A DNA stretch of 64,000 nucleotides from Artemisia argyi (Eukaryota > Streptophyta > Magnoliopsida > Asterales > Asteraceae): positions 181,520,115-181,584,114 of the forward strand of contig CM060708.1 in the NCBI GenBank assembly GCA_030686995.1, read 5' to 3'. Below, one piece after another: positions 34,150 through 47,222 of the stretch; position 1 is the stretch's first letter, and the number at the start of each line of letters is the position of its first letter. The notes beneath the pieces were generated by a model that searched no databases, was not told the origin of the DNA, and was given only the letters and a program-made list of their open reading frames with translations. A program made the position numbers and the translations under genes.

Positions 34150-34517
34150 CTAATCCTGATCCTTCATTTCCTGCTTGATATAGGCGACCTCTCGCTTCTT
34201 ATCAAACATATCATTACGCGCTTTAACCAGCAGTTTCTCCAAATCGTCAAGCCTAGAACGATCCTTTATCAAAGTATCATTGATTATTTTGATAATCAAG
34301 GTAGCATCTTCACCGGAGATCTCCAATTCACCAAGATACTCTTCTTGCTTTTGAATCTGCCTTCTCAATTGTTCACAATCTTCCTCAAGCTTTTTAATGA
34401 AACCTTGTAACTCCAACATCTGTTGCTTAAAAAAAACTTAAAAGCCTTTAGCAGGTCGTCAGAACAAGCGGCATCTTTCAACCTCTCTAGATTTGGGGTT
34501 CTAAAATAATTTTCCAT
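34150..34517 (-). pseudogene. Coiled-coil accessory ORF of the MULE, with a frame break
   Basis: A Met codon at 34517 starts MENYFRTPNLERLKDAAC. After about 30 residues the frame changes at a run of eight T residues on the minus strand (near 34429-34436). The second frame then continues for about 89 residues from MLELQGFIKKLEED to the stop at 34150. That second part is a clear coiled coil with heptads of Leu, Ile and Val among charged residues (EEDCEQLRRQIQKQEEYLGEL). The break may be a true frameshift or a homopolymer error. No family is recognised. It lies between the two ULP1 copies and in the same direction. A partner-binding or multimerising accessory protein is a reasonable guess only. 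Confidence 0.5.
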
Positions 34518-35775
34518 TTTCTTTGTTGATTTGATGAGAGAAAAATAGATCTGAAGATGATGATATGTGTTAGATCTGAAGTGAGAGAAAATAAGAATTG
34601 TGATGAAAGTGGATAAACACAAACAAATATATAGACAAAACGCGTACAATTAATTTATTGATTACACTTCCCATACAATTAATTACTTTTCAACATTACA
34701 TTAAATAGAAATAAAGTATTTGTCAGAAAAAAAATATGGGTAATAGGAAAAACATTAAAAATCAGGAATACAAATAAAAAAGAAGATATTAAATTTATAA
34801 TAAAAGTGTATAGAATAATTTCACTTTTAATTAAAAAAAAAAAAGTTTTCCTCAGATGCTTAAGATTAAAGCTGATGTTATTTTCACTTGTGAAAAACAA
34901 AAATAAAAATCAAAAATAAATTATTTTCACTTGTGAAAAAAAATAAATTCCAATTATGGGATAATTTCTCTTTTGAAAAAAAAAAGTTTTATTAATATGG
35001 ATTTAATTCAGGTGATAATTTTGTAAAAACTGAGTTTATATTGACTTGTAAAAAAAAAGAAACAAATATAAGTGAATTTATATTTAGTTGTGAAAAAAAA
35101 ATGAATCAAAAGTAAATTCATTTATATAATATTTTATGTTATCTATGTGAATTAATTTATATAGTTTTTTTTTGTGAAAAAAAAAAATCAAAGTTAATTT
35201 ATTTGCACTTGTGAAAATAATCAAATTAAAGTGAATTTATTTTCACTTGTGAAAATAAAAACAAATCAAAAAGTCACTTGTGAAATAAAGTGTTAAACTT
35301 CTTTATTTTCTTTTGTGAAAAAAAACAACAAAATCATATTTCTTTATTTTCACTTGTGAAAATAAAATGTTTTTTTTAAAGTCCCATAGTCATGAAATAT
35401 GTCCATAGTCATATTTAATAGCAGTTAATTTTGAAAGTCCCATAGTCATATTTAGTAGCAGTTAATTTTGAAACTCCCATATTCTTTTTTATGAAACATT
35501 AAACATATTTATGCATTGTATAAATATCTGTTTAACATTTTTTTATTAAAAAATATATAAACTATCATAACAATATTAAACATGTCAATTTATTCCAATG
35601 TTTTAATTTCACTTGTGAAAAAATAATCACACGCAACATAAAATTAGTAAAATAAGTAAAAATAAAATAAATGTATAATATTTAAAAAGATCAACATATT
35701 CTGCAAAAAACAGTATTAACATTTTTGTGTTCTCAACTTGCTTCATCTTTGAAAAGGATACAATTTTTTTTAGAT
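34518..35775. other. Spacer with dispersed palindromes
   Basis: No gene recognised. TTCACTTGTGAA units occur near 34880, 34926, 35242, 35346 and 35607, with several near-palindromes. Two copies of a CCCATAGTCATATTTAATAG phrase (35384-35480) form a short direct repeat. Confidence 0.5.
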
Positions 35776-38700
35776 TCATTCTAAAAGATTGCATCTTTTA
35801 TCTCTATTCTGAATTGCTTCTTTGATAAGTTCTTTTCTTAAGGACTTCTTTATTTTAGTGAATTCTACAACTTCTTTTAGAATATCATTCCTGTATTTGT
35901 TATTCTCTGACAAAATTAACCTTGCAGCAAATTTTGATCTGGTAAGAAGAAAAAAAAAGTCATTACAAAAACTATAAATTAAAAATAAAAAAATTAAATT
36001 AAAATTTATTTATTCAAATTATTTCAGATGTGAAAAAATCAGTCACAAAACCTATTTGAAGATACAAAAAGAAATTTATTTATTCAAAATATTTCACATG
36101 TGAAAAAGTATGAAAACTAAATATTTTAATATATAGAATATTAAAAATATTAAAGAAAAGTGAGAAACCTGAGTAAGTCAAGTTGCTTTGTCTGTTCCTT
36201 AGATTCCTTCAGAAATCCATAATCCCATTTACTTTCACTCTCACCAAAATACATATTCATATGTGACATCACAAAAACTCCATCATCTAGATAATTATCA
36301 ACAGTTCTCCAATGCATCTTGAATCTTTCAACAATAAGTTTCCCAAATGTATATCCAAGGCATGGTGAATTGTATTCATTGTGGAATTGTACAAACATTT
36401 TAATCTGCATAATAAATTAAAAAAAAAAATAAACATAATTTTTTAAAAAATAATAATAATAATATATAAATATATATAAAGTTTATGATTTTTTCTTACC
36501 AAAAGTTCAGGAATACAACAATATCTATTTTCGTTTTCTTCATCAATACTTGAACTGTCTATAATTAGAACTTGATGTTTCGTCAAATCAAAACATATCA
36601 AAAAGAAGTAATCCGCACAGCAAATAGGAAAGAAAACCTGATTAAAAAATAAATAATAAATAATAAAATAATATATATATATATTAAAAACAGAATACAT
36701 ATAATATTTCAAGAATATATATTTGATGAAAACTAATACAAAATTAAAAAGCCATACCAATTTGAAATTTTCACAGGTTGCAATCCTCTTTGCTTGGTAA
36801 TCACCTAGTAAAGTCTTTTTAAAAACCTCATACTTCTCAGGATATATTGTAGAGTTATTGAGTATGTCTTTTGTCTGAATAAAAATAAACATAATAGTCA
36901 ATAACTGACTCTAAATAAAAATTGAATTACAAGATTCTAGTAATCTTTGGCAAAATATTCACATATGAAGAAAATCAACAATGCACTTCAAAAAATAATC
37001 GGATGTTAATAAACAATGCACTTCAAAAATATTCTAATATGAAGAAAACAAACAATTAATACCCTATAAATCAACACTGAAGAACAAATAATTTCATAAA
37101 AAATGATTTATGCATCTAAATAATCCCCAGATGATATAATTCACAAGGGAAATTTTGTTTTAAAAAATTAAATAATTCGCTCTAAATTAATACTGAAGTA
37201 AATATAATCAAAACTGAAGTACAAATACTCTGATAACACTATTCTTAAATTATCAGCTATAAATAAATAATAGATAACACTATTTTCAAATTCTAAATTA
37301 GATGATTTACTAAAAATTAAAAATAAACCCTCGATCACTTATGAAGAAAAAGTAAATTATTTTCTTGAGAAAATAATAATGATTTAAAAATAATAAAGAT
37401 TTACTCAACTAAATCATATCAAAACATTATTTTCTTCACAAGTGAAAATATTGTTTCTAAACTAATTTATTCACAGATGATTTTAAGTTTAAAAATTGAA
37501 AAAGCATTTGCTTTATAAAATTAAATAATAAACCAAGATTAAAAAAGACTTACCACACTTGGTTTGAAAAAATATCTAGATGGATGTTCTGCAGATTTGA
37601 AACGCTCCATAAAGTTTAACTCATCTGACCATGCTTCTATAACATCTGCATCTACTCGCAGTCCAGGAGCTAACGTCTCAAGTGATAGACGAATTAAGTT
37701 TGTTTTGGATGAAATAGATTCATATACCACATCACTGCAAAAAAGTATATAAATTTGTGAAATTTATTAATCAATTTCACAAGTGAAAAAAGGAAAAAAC
37801 TGTTAAAATTATTAACAAATTACTCACACTTGGCTAGTTTGTTCAAGCATCATGAAGAGTGTATCAGCAACCCTTTCTTCTCCTAATCTCAAATCAACAT
37901 TTGGAAGAATCTGCCTAAATTTGATTGGAGATCTAGAATTCACTCCAACATCAACATCACGCCTTGGATTTTGTCTAATAGTTGTTTCTTTGATTACTGG
38001 CTTTACATCCTCAATCTCAGTATTAGTTTCAAACTCAATACCCAAAGAAAAGGATGGTGCTTCAAACAAGCTATGCTGAGGAAAATACGATGAAACAACA
38101 ACGGGACTACTAAAGCATGCCAAAGGCTTAACTTTCTTTTCAAAAACTTCCACTTTAATCATCTTCTTTTCATCTTCTTCAAAAAATCCTTGAGTAGGAA
38201 GAATATCAACATCAATATCCTTGCAGAAAGTAACCTTTTTACCAATTTTCTTTTCAGCTTCTTTCAAAATTTCAGGAACCGCAAAAAATTGAAAATCATT
38301 CAGACCTCCTGTTGATTCTTTAATGTGATATTTATTGAACACTTTATCTAATTCATTATTCATCATTTGCACACAATCAATTCTATCTGTATCATCACTT
38401 TCTAAAAAAGGAACTTCAAACGTATTGAAACAAAAATTGTCATCTTTTTCCACATCTTTGACCATTACCTCATCCGATTCACCAATTGCGTGGCTGCACT
38501 CACCTTTTTCATAATTTCCTAATACACTTTTCAAGCAATCATGATAAAAAGTTTGCACATCATCCTCTTCACATGCATAATCTTGATTCTCTAAACCTTT
38601 TTCTTTTTCACTTTGATTATCATTAAGATCTAAAATCTTTTCCTTATCATATCCATACAGATCAATATTTCGAATACAATTGTTGAACTTAGCTTTTATC

Positions 38701-40523
38701 TCTTTAAGGCTCGGATTATCTGGATCTTCACTAAACCATAAAGTGAAATCATATTCCAAATCATTAACTATTAAGTAAAGCAAATCAACTTTTCGATCAA
38801 GTATATCCAGTTTTGATTGCGACTGTTTAAAAAAAATAAAATAAATAAACAAAGAAATACTACTCGTGAAGATTCTGAAATTAATACTACAATATAATAT
38901 TATTAAAAACAAACCTTTCTTTTTGAAGACTCAATGTCATTTAAATCATCTTCATATCTATCAAGAATACCAAAACCACCATTATTAATTTCGAAACTCT
39001 GCCTCTTTTTAATCATATCAGTACTCCATAAAGAGATTGCAGGAGTTCGTGTCGCAAACATACTGATTCACATTTCGTACAATGAAGATAAATAAGCTGC
39101 AAAATTAAACAAGAGTAATTATTTTTCAGAAAAAAAAAAAAAAAAAAAAAAAAAAAGAGTAGTTTTCACATGTGAAAAAATTATATATAAAGTATAAAGT
39201 AAAATCTAATTATATAATTCTGAAATTATTTTTTCGAATTTTTGTTTTTGAAATTAATTTTAGTCACACATGAAAAACTTTTCACATGTTTAACACTTTA
39301 ACATATATTATTTAAGAAACTTACTCATTAAAATATTATTTTCTTCATAAGTGAAATTTGTTTTTGAAAACAAAAGTTATACATATATTATATGATTTTC
39401 TTCACAAGTGAATATATTAAACTATTATCGAAATACAAACTACTATCACTGTCTATCTTCTCCAACAACTTCTCTTTTTCTTTATCATGAGGTAAAAAAA
39501 AAGTATAAAATAAAATTTTCACATGTGAACAATTGATAAAAAAATAATATTAATGTATTGAAATGAAAACTTACAGTAAGTGCTGTCAGAGGTCCAGAAT
39601 AGTAATTTGCAGAATCATCTCTCACCCAACCTTCTTTGCTGACTTTCAAACTGTCATACACGTACTTGCACCAATCTATACTTGAAATTTTTGTATCTTC
39701 ACGTATATACTTGAGAATTTCTTGAGGCCTACATTGTACACCCTTTCCTCCTAATCCAAAATTTTTTGAAAATAGAACAAGTATGCTCAATTTGAATAGA
39801 ATTCCATCAACTTCAGTTTCTTTGACCACATCAGCAACTTTCTTAGGTGTTGGATACCTACCTTCAAATTGCAAGTACCATCTATTACTTAAATCAGAAA
39901 CCCTTCTCTTAGCCAAATGATGAAAATCTATACCTCCTAAAGGCACACCCAAAACTGAATGAATTAATTCTGGTGTTATTTCTATATCGTAATTCTGAAG
40001 CTTGAGTTTCATCTCGTTTGGAAAGAAATTGTCAACAACAAAATGACCTATTTTAACCGGGATTTCTTCTACTGCCATATTGTAAAGCGATCCAAAACCA
40101 ATATCAATTAAATCCTTTCTTTGAGCTAATGTCAATTTACTCATCAAATTATACAGAACTTTTGGAGAAGCCCTAGTTCTAAGAGATACCCATCCATCAT
40201 CAACCTCAGAATTTTCATCAACAGAAACAGTATTCTTCTTCTTAATCTTTTTAGACTTTTCAACTTCAACATAAAGTTCCGATTTCTCAACAAACTTATT
40301 TTCTGAAACATCAACTTCATCATGAACTTTCCGTTTTTTTGAAACATTATTCTTTCTCTTCCTTTTTTTAGCTTTATCATCATTTTTTTTATCACGTTCA
40401 TCAATAACTTCCATATCTGACTTACCACAAATTTTATTAACTGAAATAATCCTAGCATCATTTGAATTTAGAATTGCATCTAAATCAAAATCATTAAGTA
40501 ATTTTCTCTTAGTTTCCTCTATG
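35776..40523 (-). pseudogene. ULP1-like gene copy B of the MULE, 5' end lost to an LTR element
   Basis: This is the direct duplicate of copy A, with matching exons: about 39577-40523 (basic linker and MGFGSLYNM / ITPELIHSVL / PLGGIDF domain), 38917-39100, 37826-38825 (acidic), 37558-37735, 36765-36875, 36505-36640, 36165-36408 and the terminal exon ending at 35776. Splice donors such as GTAAGT after the first exon are kept. In the protease region the His is Tyr (TAC at 36609-36611), the Asp is kept (VLIID) and the Cys is Asp (GAT at 36282-36284, LDDGVFVM). Other lesions: the short exon at 38917-39100 is out of frame by one base near 39045 relative to copy A, and the N-terminal coding part is cut off at about 40523 by LTR sequence. 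The large exon lacks copy A's stop. Confidence 0.75.
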
Positions 40524-42276
40524 ACATCAAATTGAAAGTACTGATTAACCAAGGATTTTACTAAACTAGCATATGATTATGAGCAATATTCTAACTAATT
40601 AACAACAAATAAACACAAAGAGCATAGATTAACAGCTTATAAGCATGAATAGATCAAAAAAGGCAAGAAATGGAAATTTATGGACTTATAAATGATCCTA
40701 CTGAAAATAAATGAACCAGAGACTAAAACCATAACTAAAGCCTCCCATGAGGCATCTAACCCATGAACATCCAGATTGAACCATGCTTCTGTCTTCTTTC
40801 TTTCTTCAACACTACTTTTTAATTTATGGTCTATTTGTAGTGATTTTTGCTATTAATAGTGAAACTGAATAAGAACAAGTATAATTACTTAAAGAGCTTA
40901 TAAAAGCTTCTTAGTGACTTGTATGAGTTCAAAAGACCAAATACCAACAAGTTTTAACAACATATGATTGAAGTGAGATTTTTAAGCATAAACTGAATTT
41001 GTGAATGAGACTGAAATTAAGGTTTAAACAAAGCTTATATTACTCAAAATAAACTGGATACAATTGATTTGAACTTGAAAATACAACTTGAATTTAAATT
41101 ACACTACATTCTTACAAACTAAACTACGACTACACTACTACTCTCCTCTGCTTCATTCTTTTTCTTTTTATACTGACCCTCTGGGGTTCTCAGACCCACT
41201 TGAGCTTTTCCCACTTCAATTTGTAGCCTTTGGATGAGAATTAGATGATCTTGACCCTTCAAATGCTTTTGGCGCCAAAAGTAGGTTTTGGCAGGTTGGG
41301 GTTGCTTGGAGAGTTTTGTAGGAATTAAATGCATCTTGGAGGGTTGTGGTAAGTTGGGGGGACATGGAATGGGTAGGCTGACGTGGAGGAGGGGGGAGGT
41401 GAAGTGTGGCAGGTTGTTTAGCAGGTTACAAGTTGGGAGGGGTGGAGGTGTTGACCAATTTTGACCGAGGGTGGGGGGAGTATATAAAACGGGGTGGATT
41501 TTTTTATTTAAAAGAGGGATTGGGCCATGGGGTGTTGGGCTTGGGGTTTGTTTTGGATCAGGCTTGGATCAGGTGGTTTGTTGTTGGATTTATGGTTGTT
41601 GGATTAATAACATGAAAGGGTCCATTTGGTTTAGTACATTTCACAAGGACCAATAATGTAAATCTGAAATTTTGAGGGACCTGAAATGTAATTTTCCCAA
41701 CTTGTTCCAAGGATTATTCCTGCCATGTATTTATAATTCAAGGACCATTATTGCAATTTTCCATTTTGAAATCCACAAAGACCAAAATTGTCACTTTTGA
41801 AAAGTCCAGGGACCAAACATGTAATTTCCTCAAAATTTTTATCCAGGGATTAAAAGTGACACATGTGAATTCCCAAGGACCATATTTGACTTTTTTTCTC
41901 CAAAATTGAACTCCCAGGGGCCAAAACTGCCAAAATCTAAAAGTACAAGGACTAAACTTGTAATTTCCAAAACTTTTAAGATTTTTCACCAAAGGACTAA
42001 ATATGACAGTTTATGATTTCAAAAGGACCTTTGGTGATAATTTTCATATTTTGAATGACCAGGGACTAGTTTTGACATTTTATGAAAGTTGGGGGACTGA
42101 AACTGCCAATTTTGCAAACTTTTGTACGTTTTTCAACTGTTTTTACTCATTTTGCATCTAAAACATATAAAACATAATTTTGAAATATTTTTAGTATTTT
42201 GATGCATTACTGAGTGTTTTTGTATGTTTTGCAGTTCAGATTTGACCAAAAATGATGAGTGTTTGAGCATTTATCA
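40524..42276 (-). repeat. Truncated 3' LTR of the non-autonomous element
   Basis: On the minus strand it begins TGATAAATGCTCAAACACTC and matches the first part of the LTRs at 42568 and 53790 in order, at moderate similarity: the no-stop AGGGACCAAA-rich repeats, then the TATAAAAAGAAAAAG promoter-like stretch. It stops about 1.75 kb in; the last half of the LTR, including the CCAATCA-type end, is missing. Confidence 0.65.
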
Positions 42277-42562
42277 ATCCCCCATACTAAACTTTTGTTA
42301 GTCCCTAGCAATAAACTGTTTTGAAAACTTAATGGATTTTAAACTCTTTACCAAAAGCCATCACTTCTGGAGTAGCCAGATGTATCGATTCAAGTAAGAA
42401 CTATGGTCTACCTGATAACCATGTGATTTTGAGCAAACCACCAGCTGTCAACGGATTTGATTCGTCTTTACCAAACGCCGTTTGCTTCTAGACTAGCCAA
42501 CTCTTGATGGACAAAGTCAACATCTTGGTGAGCTGATTACCAATTATGGTTTTTCCACTGCC
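42277..42562 (-). other. 3' internal region and polypurine tract of the non-autonomous element
   Basis: On the minus strand it reads GGCTTTTGGTAAAGAGTTT and ends in GTATGGGGGAT directly before the LTR. It is the inverted homologue of 53550-53789 of the inner element, so both elements share this untranslated block. Confidence 0.75.
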
Positions 42563-42567
42563 TTTAC

Positions 42568-45500
42568 TGATGAGTGTACAAATACTCATCATTTTTATCG
42601 TATCTGAACTGCCAAAACATCCAAAAACACTCAAATACACATCAAAATACTGAAAATATCCCAGGATTGTGTTTTATATGTTTCTAATGCAAAATGTTTA
42701 AAAACAAATGAAAAACGAACAAAGTTTGCACAATTGGCAGTTTCAGTCCCTCAAGTTTCAAAAAATGACAAAACTAGTCCCCGGAAGTTTGAAATAAAAG
42801 AAAAGTCAACCCAAGTCCTTTGGAATTCAAAAATTGTCAAACCAAGTCCTTGGGTGAAAAGTTTGAGAAAATTACACGTTTGGTCCCTGTAGTTTGAAAA
42901 ATGGCAAAATTGGTCCTCGGGGTTTCAAAATTTGGAAAATTGAAATTATGGTCCTTGGTTATTATTATATGGCAAATTTAGTCCTTGGTTACCACTTTGG
43001 AAAAGTTTCACTTTCAGACCCTCAATTTCCAGAAAATTACAACAATGGTCCTTGTGTTAAATTTCATACAAACCAAACGGACCACTCCAATATTATTACT
43101 CCCACCCCAATCCAAAAATAAATCCCAAGCCCACTCCATCCCTCACCTTGGCCCAAACTCCACAAAGCCCACCTCCATTTTTATTTGCCCCGTTTTAAAA
43201 ATAAAAACCCCTCAGTCAACCCCTTTTGACCATCCCTTCCACCTCACCCCACTTACCCCTGCAAACAGCCAAACCCACACCATCATCACCCCTACTTTCA
43301 CCCTCTGCAACACTCAAACTCACCTCCTACACCCAAACAAACACAAGACTCCAAGAATACACTTCTGGCATCAATTTTATCAAAGAAAAATCCAAAGCAG
43401 TTTTGGGCGCCAAAATACTTGAAAGGCCAAGATTGCTTCTATATCATCCAATGGTGAAAAAATAGTGCTGGGAAAGAGTCCAAGGTTCTCAGGAACCCTA
43501 ATATGGGGCTATAAAAGAGCAAGAGGAAGCAGTGGAGAAAGTTAGTTAGTTTTTAGTTGTAATTTCATTTTCTTTATGTCAAATTTATAATTTTTAGTCT
43601 AAAATTAGTTATGAAAGTTGTACTCTCAGTGTAATGTTGTAAGATTGAAGTTTTTATTAATTAAATGCAAGTTTCAATTCATTCTCAGTACATGAAATTT
43701 CCCTTTGTTTCAAAATAATCAAAAAGCTCAAATTGTTGTTTGTAATTGTTTCTTTGGACCTTTTAGGCTCATATAAGTTCCACTAAGCTTATTCAAGCTC
43801 TTATAAACAATAAAAAACAGATTAGCATCACAAAAGCAAAAATACAAAAAAAAAAGAAAAATAGAAAAGAAAAAAAAATATGCAAGGAAAGTTGAAGAAG
43901 CTTGGAGCAGGAAGAATTAAGGATGGTCCTGGGTTAGAATTCCTTGGGGAATATTAGGTTTGGTATTGTGGTTCTTGGTTCATCTCAGTTCTAAGGCATT
44001 GGAAGGCTTTGTAAGAAATTTTCTCATTTTTCATTGTTCTACTGTTTAATAGCTTAAGTATTGTTTATCTCAGCTTATTTGTGTTTATTTAATAGATCTT
44101 AGTTATAATATTGCTTAACATCTAGGTTTGTTTTCAGAATAGCAGTGTGTTATAGATTTATTGTTTAATTGTCATTTTAGCCTCTTAGGCAATCTTAGGT
44201 GTTAGTTGTTCTTGATTGATGTTTTTCTGTTCACTTATGCTTAGTATATCATAATAGGGACTTGGGAATAAATTTCATGGTCTAAATCAGTGTGGATTTT
44301 GGAAAATTTCATTTACACAATTTTAAAAGGGTGTTTGGATTAAGAGATTCACCCAGGTCCCTGTTGATTTTTTGGTCAACCATTGGTTCATACATGCTGA
44401 GTAGATGATAAACAAGTCATATTAAGCACCAAAATGTTAGTTCCAAGGTTAACTCCACTCTTAATTTCAATTCAATATACCTGTTAAAATTTGGAGGTTG
44501 CATAATCACTTAGGTTGTTACATAGATGGTTATGATAGATTAATTTAGTCTCATTTCTTCCCATAACAACATCTTCAGTCACCTAGGTAGGATCAAAGTT
44601 TCAAAAAGTCAAAGAAAATTCAAAATTGTAAAGTCAAAAGTTCATGAGAACCCAGTTTTTCCAAAACTTGGGTGATTTACCCTGAATTTTGTGCATCAAA
44701 TTGGAACTTGAAAATTGTTGGAGTCAAACTTTACCACCTAAACTCAGGAAATATGTGCTTGTTTCATTTTTAAGATTTTTTTCTTAGCTTGTGCAAAAGC
44801 TAGAAGTGGGCTGCAGGGAGAGACACCTCCCCTGCACCACAAATATTGACCCAACTTCTTGGGTTCATTCTAACTTGTTTAGTGGGACCCACCTTAAATA
44901 TTTTGGACTTTTGGAAAGCTGGTTAGGGTAGCTTGTTTAATTCATAATTAGTTTGCACTATTTAGCTTGTTTTCTTAGCTTAATTTGTCATCAAACTTGC
45001 CCACCCACACTGCTTGTATCCGCTGGTGCACCTCAGTGTGCATTGAGCTTGTTTATCTTTGCCTTAGTTTGTGATTTGTTTGATGATCTGTGGCCACTTA
45101 CTTGTTTGTGACCCCTGAGATTATATTTAGTTGTTCATACCTTAGTTTGTCCCTAAGTTCTTATTTGACTTGTTGCTTGATTATAAAAAGCTCATTTGAA
45201 CCCTCAAATCTCACCACTGTTAGATCACAAGCTTGCATAAGCTTGTGAAATTGCTTATTTCAGTTTCTTTGAGTTGTTTTGTGTTCATACAAGTTATTTT
45301 CACCATTATCTTTGGGTTGTGAGCTTGTGGGCTTAGCTTTTGGCTTGTGACCTTCAAACACCACTCTGACCCATTCCACTGGATCAGTGGTGACCAAGGC
45401 CCTTTCACTAGCCCATATCTTGCTCTTCACTTAAGCTCTCCCTAAGAAACTTGGTCCTGTGGGAAGCTAGCTGTGCAGGCTTTCTAGTTCCACTTTTGGT

Positions 45501-46670
45501 TTGGACCCTAAGCCCCCTTGTGGAGTCCACAACAGGCTGCAAGTGCCACATTTGGCCTAAGGTCTGTGGGTATAGTAGATTAGCTTATTTGATCTCATCA
45601 ACTGATTCAGTGAGTTTTGATTGTTCCTTTGGCTATTTCTAAGTACACTTAGTTGGCTTGTTTCCTTATTTGTCCTTGGTTTCTGCCTTACAGCTTATTT
45701 TAAGCTTATACCTTCACAAAAAGCTTCATAAGCTCACTGTTGGCTTTTTGCTTCACACATAGCTTATTTCTTAGCTTCTGTCAAGGTCCCTTCATAAAAA
45801 GTTCTTAATTTTAGTTGTAAATCAGTTTTGTAAAAGAAAATTTGGAAAAAGACAAAAATAAATAAAGTGATAGCTTCTATTTAAGCCACTTTGGCTTATT
45901 TTCTGCTTATTTATAAGCATTTTTCATTTTTAAATTTTTCTCAGGTTCCTTTTTAGTTAAAATAATTTTAGGAATTTTTTCAGATTTTTCCTTGTTCATT
46001 TAGTATTTTTTTTATAATTAATTTTAGTTTAAATTAATTAAATAATTAGTTTTTATTAATAATTAATAATCAAAAAGTAAAAAAAAAAAAATAGGTTTTC
46101 TGTTTTAAAATTAGTTTTATAATATTTTAGATTTTTTTAAATTTAATTTTCATTTTTCTAGTTAATTTTCATAATTAATTAATAATTAGTGTAATTTAGT
46201 TAAGTAAAAAAGTAATTAATAATTAGTAATTAATTAAATAGTGTAAAAATTATTTTTCTTTTTCTAAAAATTTTCTTAAGTCATTAGGATTGTAAAAATA
46301 TAATTTTCACGTTCATAGGACTTTATTTGCTCACGTTTCACTTTTTATTTTGCACGTTCGCGTTTAATTTAAATTCAAACGCGCGTTTTTAGGTTAACTT
46401 ACGTTTCTAGGTTATCTGATCGTCAGTAATTGTTCCAATAGTGTTTCTAAGCCATTCTCAATCATAATCTCTTAGTTTAATCACAATAACCAAATTCTTG
46501 ATCCTTCTGTTAAATCACCCGATCACTTTAAACGTTTTTTAATACAATTGCTTACCTCGCTGGGACATAACGACCCGGGAATACACTATACTCCTTGGTT
46601 AGTTGGTTTTAGACGTTTGACTTGGTTGACCATCACCTGTTCAACTTAGTTGACCGTTTAGGACCAATCA
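42568..46670 (+). repeat. 5' LTR of the Athila element
   Basis: 4,103 bases, starting TGATGAGTGTACAAATACTC and ending TTTAGGACCAATCA, with the short inverted ends TGAT/ATCA. A promoter-like GGCTATAAAAGAGC lies near 43507. ORFs in it are translations of untranslated LTR. Confidence 0.93.
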
Positions 46671-46675
46671 AAATT

Positions 46676-46693
46676 TGGCGCCGCTGCCGGGGA
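46676..46693 (+). other. Primer-binding site, tRNA-Asp type
   Basis: TGGCGCCGCTGCCGGGGA lies five bases after the 5' LTR. It matches the 3' end of plant tRNA-Asp with one mismatch, the primer typical of Athila elements. Confidence 0.9.
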
Positions 46694-47222
46694 GGTAGCT
46701 GCGTAATCAAAACGTTTTTTTAGAGATTAATGGTTTTTCATTCGTCACTGTATAAACCCACCAACTTTTTGTAAATTTAAATCATAAAACAAAAACGTCA
46801 TTAACACTTTTCCTAAAGTGTTAACAACACCAAAAAAATCAAAAACAAACAAAACAGATCGTTACATTTTCTATATCATGTTTCTTTTAAGGTGATTCTT
46901 AAAGAGATACGATTTTGGTAAACAAAACGATACCAAAAATATTGTCCAAAAGTTTTTAACCCATACACAAAAACCCAAAAACATTCGTCTCTTTCTTGTG
47001 AATAATAATTCTACATAAAAATAAACCGTCGCAAACCAAGACAGAACACCTACCAATTGGGGGTGTGAACATAATAAGTTCCCAAACAAAAGATAAAAAC
47101 TTGCCTTTGTATCCTTGTGAGTGGCGTACCTTTCTTAAAGAAGCCATTCACTCGTGATTATTGCTTTAAGTTCACTGTTGATTTGCCTCGATTTTGTTTT
47201 GATTAGTTTTTATCCCTGGTGC

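Noticed and set aside
42894..43465. ORFs in the 5' LTR, and their counterparts at 54116-55048 in the 3' LTR
   Set aside because: They lie in untranslated LTR sequence; one even reads through the hAT MITE, and they resemble no protein family.
45220..45642. Short ORFs repeated at 56766-56954
   Set aside because: These are LTR sequence present in both copies, without conserved coding features.
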